Shown: piece by piece, positions 60,758 to 64,000 of the stretch | Layout of the letters: each line of letters begins with the position of its first letter | How positions within the stretch are numbered: the first letter of the stretch is position 1 | DNA from: Bradyrhizobium sp. Ai1a-2 | Lineage (GTDB): Bacteria; Pseudomonadota; Alphaproteobacteria; Rhizobiales; Xanthobacteraceae | Length of the DNA: 64,000 nt | Direction of reading: 5' to 3' | NCBI RefSeq assembly: GCF_000426245.1 | Contig: NZ_AUEZ01000038.1 | Span: 1-64,000 of the forward strand | Notes under the pieces: generated by a model | Database searches by the model: none | What the model was told of the DNA's origin: nothing | What the model saw: only the letters and a program-made list of their open reading frames with translations | Made by a program: the position numbers and the translations under genes

Positions 60758-61617
60758 ACGACAGTGCGATGCCGTTCGATACAGGTCCGCAACACCTCAT
60801 CGATCGGGCGGCCCCACCAGTCGTTCGAAAAAATCTCGATCTCCGAATAGCCCGCATACCCCTGCGCTTCGACCGCCGCGCGAACCGATTTGATGTCGAT
60901 CACGCCGTCGCCCATCATGCCGCGGTCGTTGAGGATGTCCTTGGTCGGCACCAGCCAGTCGCAGACATGGAACGCCAGCAACCGGTCCTTGCCCGCGCGC
61001 GCGATCTGGCCGATCAACTCCGGATCCCACCAGATGTGATAGACATCGAGCGCGACGCCCAGCATGCCGCTGCGCTGCGGGTCCAGCGCATCGCAGATGT
61101 CGAGCGCCTGCTTGGTCGTGTTCACGCAGGCACGGTCGCCGGCATAGGCCGGATGCAATGGCTCGATCGCGAGCGGCAGCTTTGCCGCTCTTGCATATTC
61201 CAGCATCTCGGCGATGCCGTCATGCACCTGCGTGCGCGCTGCCACGATATCCTTCGATGCCGCGCTGCCCGGCCGCGAATATTGCGGCAGGCCGCCGACC
61301 ACAAGCACGATGCAGGAGGCGCCGAGCGCCGCGGCCTCGTCGACCGCGCGGCGGTTGTCGTCACGGGCTTCGCTCCGATGCGCAGCGTCGGCCACGAACA
61401 TGCCGCCGCGGCAATAGCCTGACAGTTCGAGCCCCGCGTCGCGTACCGCATGCGCCGCGCGATCAAGCCCGATGGCCGCGACCTGGTCGCGCCAGGGATC
61501 GATGGCGCGGATGCCGTGGCGCGCGCAGGCCTCGATGATCTCGATCAGGTTGCCCTGCTTGCGGACCGTCGCCGTGTTCAGCGACAGCCAGCGGTGATCG
61601 GAAGAAAACTCACGCAT
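60754..61617 (-). CDS. sugar phosphate isomerase/epimerase (TIM-barrel, AP_endonuc_2)
   Basis: Protein of 287 residues of the xylose-isomerase-like TIM-barrel superfamily: SLNTATVRKQGNLIEIIEAC, then GASCIVLVVGGLPQYSR, LAIEPLHPAYAGDRACV, ALDVYHIWWDPEL and the final EIEIFSNDWWGRP, with metal-binding Glu, Asp, His and Glu in the usual order. Substrate unknown. Its ATG shares a base with the DUF993 gene stop (TGATG). Third gene of a sugar catabolic operon. Confidence 0.88.
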   Translation of the reverse strand: MREFSSDHRWLSLNTATVRKQGNLIEIIEACARHGIRAIDPWRDQVAAIGLDRAAHAVRDAGLELSGYCRGGMFVADAAHRSEARDDNRRAVDEAAALGASCIVLVVGGLPQYSRPGSAASKDIVAARTQVHDGIAEMLEYARAAKLPLAIEPLHPAYAGDRACVNTTKQALDICDALDPQRSGMLGVALDVYHIWWDPELIGQIARAGKDRLLAFHVCDWLVPTKDILNDRGMMGDGVIDIKSVRAAVEAQGYAGYSEIEIFSNDWWGRPIDEVLRTCIERHRTVV

Positions 61618-62810
61618 CAGGTGTCGATACCGCGTGTTGCCAGCACGGTCTTCATCCGCCGCGTCGCCAGTTCCGGATTGGCGAGCAGGCCGGCGGCATC
61701 GGCGAGGCGGAACAGTTCGGCAAGATGCAGCGTCGAGCGCGCGCTCTCCTGTCCACCGACCATGGTGAAGTGATCCTGATGGCCGTTGAGATAGGCCATG
61801 AAAACGATGCCGGTCTTGTAGAAGCGCGTCGGCGCCTTGAAGATGTGGCGCGACAGCGGCACGGTCGGCCCCAGCACGTCATGGAAGCCGGCTTCATCGC
61901 CAGCAGCCAATCGCGACAGCGCGTAGGATGCGGCCGGCGCGATCGCATCGAAGATGCCAAGCAGCGCGTGCGAGAAGCCCTGCTCGTCACCCGCGATCAG
62001 TTCGGCATAGTTGAAATCGTCGCCGGTATACATCTTCACTTTGCTGTCGAGCCGCCGGCGCATGTCGATCTCGCGCTGCTTGTCGAGCAGCGAAACCTTG
62101 ACGCCGTCCACCTTCGCCGCATGGGCGTTGATGATGCCAACCGCCGTGTCCATCGCCTTGCCGAGATCGCTCGTGCCCCAATAGCCCGTCAGCGACGGAT
62201 CGAACATGTCGCCGAGCCAGTGGATGATCACGGGCTCGCGCACCTGCGACAGCACGCGGTCATAGACTTTGGCGTAGTCCCCTGCGCTGCGTCCGAGCTT
62301 CGCCAGTGCGCGCGAGCACATCAGAATGATGCGGCCGCCGACCTTCTCGATCGCGGCGATCTGCTCCTCATAGGCGCGGATCACGTCGTCCAGCGTCTTG
62401 GCGTCCTCCACCGCGAGGTGGTCAGTGCCGGCGCCGGAAAACACCAGCGCATTGTCCTTCGCCTTCGCCGCGTTCACCGACCGCCGGATCAATTCGAGCG
62501 AGGTATTCCAGTCGAGCCCCATGCCGCGCTGCGCGGTGTCCATCGCCTCCGCAACGCCAAGTCCCAGATCCCAGACATGTTCGCGGAACGCGATCGTCCG
62601 GTCCCAGTCGACCGCAGCGGTCAGCCACGGGTCCACATCGGCGCGCGGGTCGGCCACGACATGCGCTGCCGAGAACGCGATACGGTTGAGCGTCCCCTCG
62701 AGCCTGGCGGGAAAGGTCCGCGACGCCGCGAGACGATAGGTCTCGAGGCCGCCGCCCGCGGTCGGCAGTTTCAGGGAGAGCGAGGACATCGGCGGGACGA
62801 GCTTGTTCAT
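61617..62810 (-). CDS. DUF993 family protein (dihydrodipicolinate synthase-like)
   Basis: Protein of 397 residues of the DUF993 family: an early LETYRLAASRTFPARLEGTL and NRIAFSAAHVVADP, then DMFDPSLTGYWGTSDLGKAM and a MYTGDDFNYAEL region. The family is related to the DHDPS/NAL class I aldolase superfamily and commonly occurs beside Gfo/Idh oxidoreductases and TIM-barrel isomerases, as here. The catalysed step is uncharacterised. ATG 62810 has GGAGGGG upstream and is 10 bases from the end of the oxidoreductase gene. Confidence 0.85.
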   Translation of the reverse strand: MNKLVPPMSSLSLKLPTAGGGLETYRLAASRTFPARLEGTLNRIAFSAAHVVADPRADVDPWLTAAVDWDRTIAFREHVWDLGLGVAEAMDTAQRGMGLDWNTSLELIRRSVNAAKAKDNALVFSGAGTDHLAVEDAKTLDDVIRAYEEQIAAIEKVGGRIILMCSRALAKLGRSAGDYAKVYDRVLSQVREPVIIHWLGDMFDPSLTGYWGTSDLGKAMDTAVGIINAHAAKVDGVKVSLLDKQREIDMRRRLDSKVKMYTGDDFNYAELIAGDEQGFSHALLGIFDAIAPAASYALSRLAAGDEAGFHDVLGPTVPLSRHIFKAPTRFYKTGIVFMAYLNGHQDHFTMVGGQESARSTLHLAELFRLADAAGLLANPELATRRMKTVLATRGIDT

Positions 62811-62820
62811 GATCCCCTCC

Positions 62821-63972
62821 TCACAGCCTGATCGGTTCGACATTGATCCAGCGCCGCTCTTTCCAGCTCTTGAGCGCGCATTCGGCGAGCTGCACGCCCT
62901 TGGCGCCTTCGAGCAGCGTGTATTGGTAAGGAGCGTCCTCGCAGACGTGGCGGATGAACATCTCCCACTGCTCCTTGAAGCCGTTGTCGTAGACGGCATT
63001 TTCGGGCAGCTTCTGCCAGTCGGTATAGAAATCGTGCAGCCGCTTCTCGTCCGGATTCCACACCGGCCGCGGTGTCGCCTGCCGCGCCTGGATCATGCAG
63101 TCGGTGAGCCCCGCCACGGCCGAGCCATGGGTGCCGTCGACCTGGAATGTGACGAGATCGTCGCGATAGACCCGCGTGACCCAGCTCATGTTGATATGCG
63201 CGATCACGCCGCCCTTGAGCTGGAAAGTGGCATAGGCGGAATCGTCGGCGGTGGCCCTGTAGGCCTTGCCCTTTTCGTCATAGCGCTCGGGGATGTCGGT
63301 GGTGCCGAGGCAGGAGATGCTCTGCACCTCGCCGAACAGGTTGTCGAGCACGTAGCGCCAGTGGCAGACCATGTCGAGGATGATGCCGCCGCCGTCTTCG
63401 GCGCGGTAATTCCAGGACGGACGCTGCGCTTCCTGCCAGCCGCCTTCGAACACCCAGTACCCGAACTCGCCGCGCACCGAGAGCATGCGGCCGAAGAAGC
63501 CGGAGTCGCGCAGGAAGGCGAGCTTCTTCAAGCCCGGCAGGAACAGCTTGTCCTGCACCGTGCCGTGCTTGAGGCCCCTGGCGTTGGCGAGCTTCACCAC
63601 CGCGATCGCCTCTTCCAGATTGGTCGCGATCGGCTTCTCGCAATAGACATGCTTGCCGGCGTTGATCGCCTTGGTCAGCAGCGAGGGCCGCGCCTGCGTG
63701 GTCGCGGCGTCGAAGAACACGGTGTCATCGGAATCGGCCAGCGCCTTGTCGAGGTCGGTGGTGACGCGTGCGATGTCGAAGCGCTTGGCGAGCGCACCGA
63801 CCTTCTCGGCATCGCGGCCGACCAGGATCGGGTCCGGCATGATGCGGTCGCCATTCGACAGCAGCACGCCGCCTTGATTGCGGATGGCGACGATCGAGCG
63901 GATCAGATGCTGGTTGAGCCCCATCCGGCCTGTGACGCCGTTCATGATCAGGCCGAGACGCTTGGTGGTCAT
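62821..63972 (-). CDS. Gfo/Idh/MocA family oxidoreductase
   Basis: NAD(P)-dependent sugar dehydrogenase-type protein of 383 residues. LIMNGVTGRMGLNQHLIRSI is a slightly unusual N-terminal nucleotide-binding loop, and GKHVYCEKPIATNLEEAIAV carries the family's EKP motif with the catalytic Lys. The start ATG 63972 has CAGGAGC upstream, near the window end. It is the first gene seen of the operon with DUF993 and the isomerase; further genes may lie beyond the window. Confidence 0.9.
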   Translation of the reverse strand: MTTKRLGLIMNGVTGRMGLNQHLIRSIVAIRNQGGVLLSNGDRIMPDPILVGRDAEKVGALAKRFDIARVTTDLDKALADSDDTVFFDAATTQARPSLLTKAINAGKHVYCEKPIATNLEEAIAVVKLANARGLKHGTVQDKLFLPGLKKLAFLRDSGFFGRMLSVRGEFGYWVFEGGWQEAQRPSWNYRAEDGGGIILDMVCHWRYVLDNLFGEVQSISCLGTTDIPERYDEKGKAYRATADDSAYATFQLKGGVIAHINMSWVTRVYRDDLVTFQVDGTHGSAVAGLTDCMIQARQATPRPVWNPDEKRLHDFYTDWQKLPENAVYDNGFKEQWEMFIRHVCEDAPYQYTLLEGAKGVQLAECALKSWKERRWINVEPIRL

Positions 63973-64000
63973 AGTGCTTGCTCCTGCAGAATTCTTGTTG

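Overview
The window is a high-GC alphaproteobacterial chromosome segment. Gene content (complete phenylacetyl-CoA epoxidase cluster, self-sufficient CYP102 P450, wax-ester synthase, PHA genes, many ABC transporters) and the dense set of intergenic palindromes point to Bradyrhizobium or a close relative (Nitrobacteraceae). This is inferred from the sequence, not from a database. About 57 protein genes are supported. No rRNA, tRNA or CRISPR array was seen.

Layout. 1-0.4 kb: the 3' end of an IS701-type transposase, apparently frameshifted. 0.4-10.1 kb: a methyltransferase, a branched-chain-type ABC transporter (livFGMH plus binding protein), a DUF1445 protein, a divergent LysR regulator over a clear palindromic operator, an M20 amidohydrolase and a D-2-hydroxyacid dehydrogenase; this looks like an uptake and catabolism unit for an N-carbamoyl, amide or amino-acid-like compound. 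10.2-12.6 kb: a polyphenol-oxidase-like tyrosinase coupled to a DUF2182 membrane protein. 12.8-21.1 kb: tartrate/malate dehydrogenase family enzyme, an SDR with a degraded active site, an esterase broken by a one-base frameshift, an amidase, an MHS transporter, a soluble molybdopterin oxidoreductase and an alpha/beta-hydrolase-OsmC fusion.

21.1-29.1 kb: an MDR oxidoreductase and the upper phenylacetate pathway, paaX-paaABCDE-paaI-paaK, all on the minus strand; the lower pathway (paaG/Z/J/F/H) is not here. 29.1-42.5 kb: a lipid and storage-polymer island with two paralogous lipase-like hydrolases, a DUF445 membrane protein, a phasin with two PhaR-type operator matches, a coupled phaE-phaC-acetyltransferase operon with an unusually short PhaE, and a minus-strand series DUF6489 - hydrolase - WS/DGAT - epoxide hydrolase - CYP102.

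42.6-52 kb: a DadA-like dehydrogenase divergent from a five-gene peptide ABC transporter, then a gamma-glutamyltranspeptidase-like enzyme. 52-57.9 kb: a CnbZ-like deaminase and a TetR-MFP-RND efflux operon with operator and terminator. 58.2-60.7 kb: a split ThDP decarboxylase divergent from a class I P450. 60.7-64 kb: a three-gene sugar catabolic operon (Gfo/Idh - DUF993 - TIM-barrel isomerase).

Several distinct palindromic repeat families (about twenty copies and fragments) occupy intergenic gaps, often between convergent genes and several times inside operons. One copy supplies the stop codons of both flanking genes.
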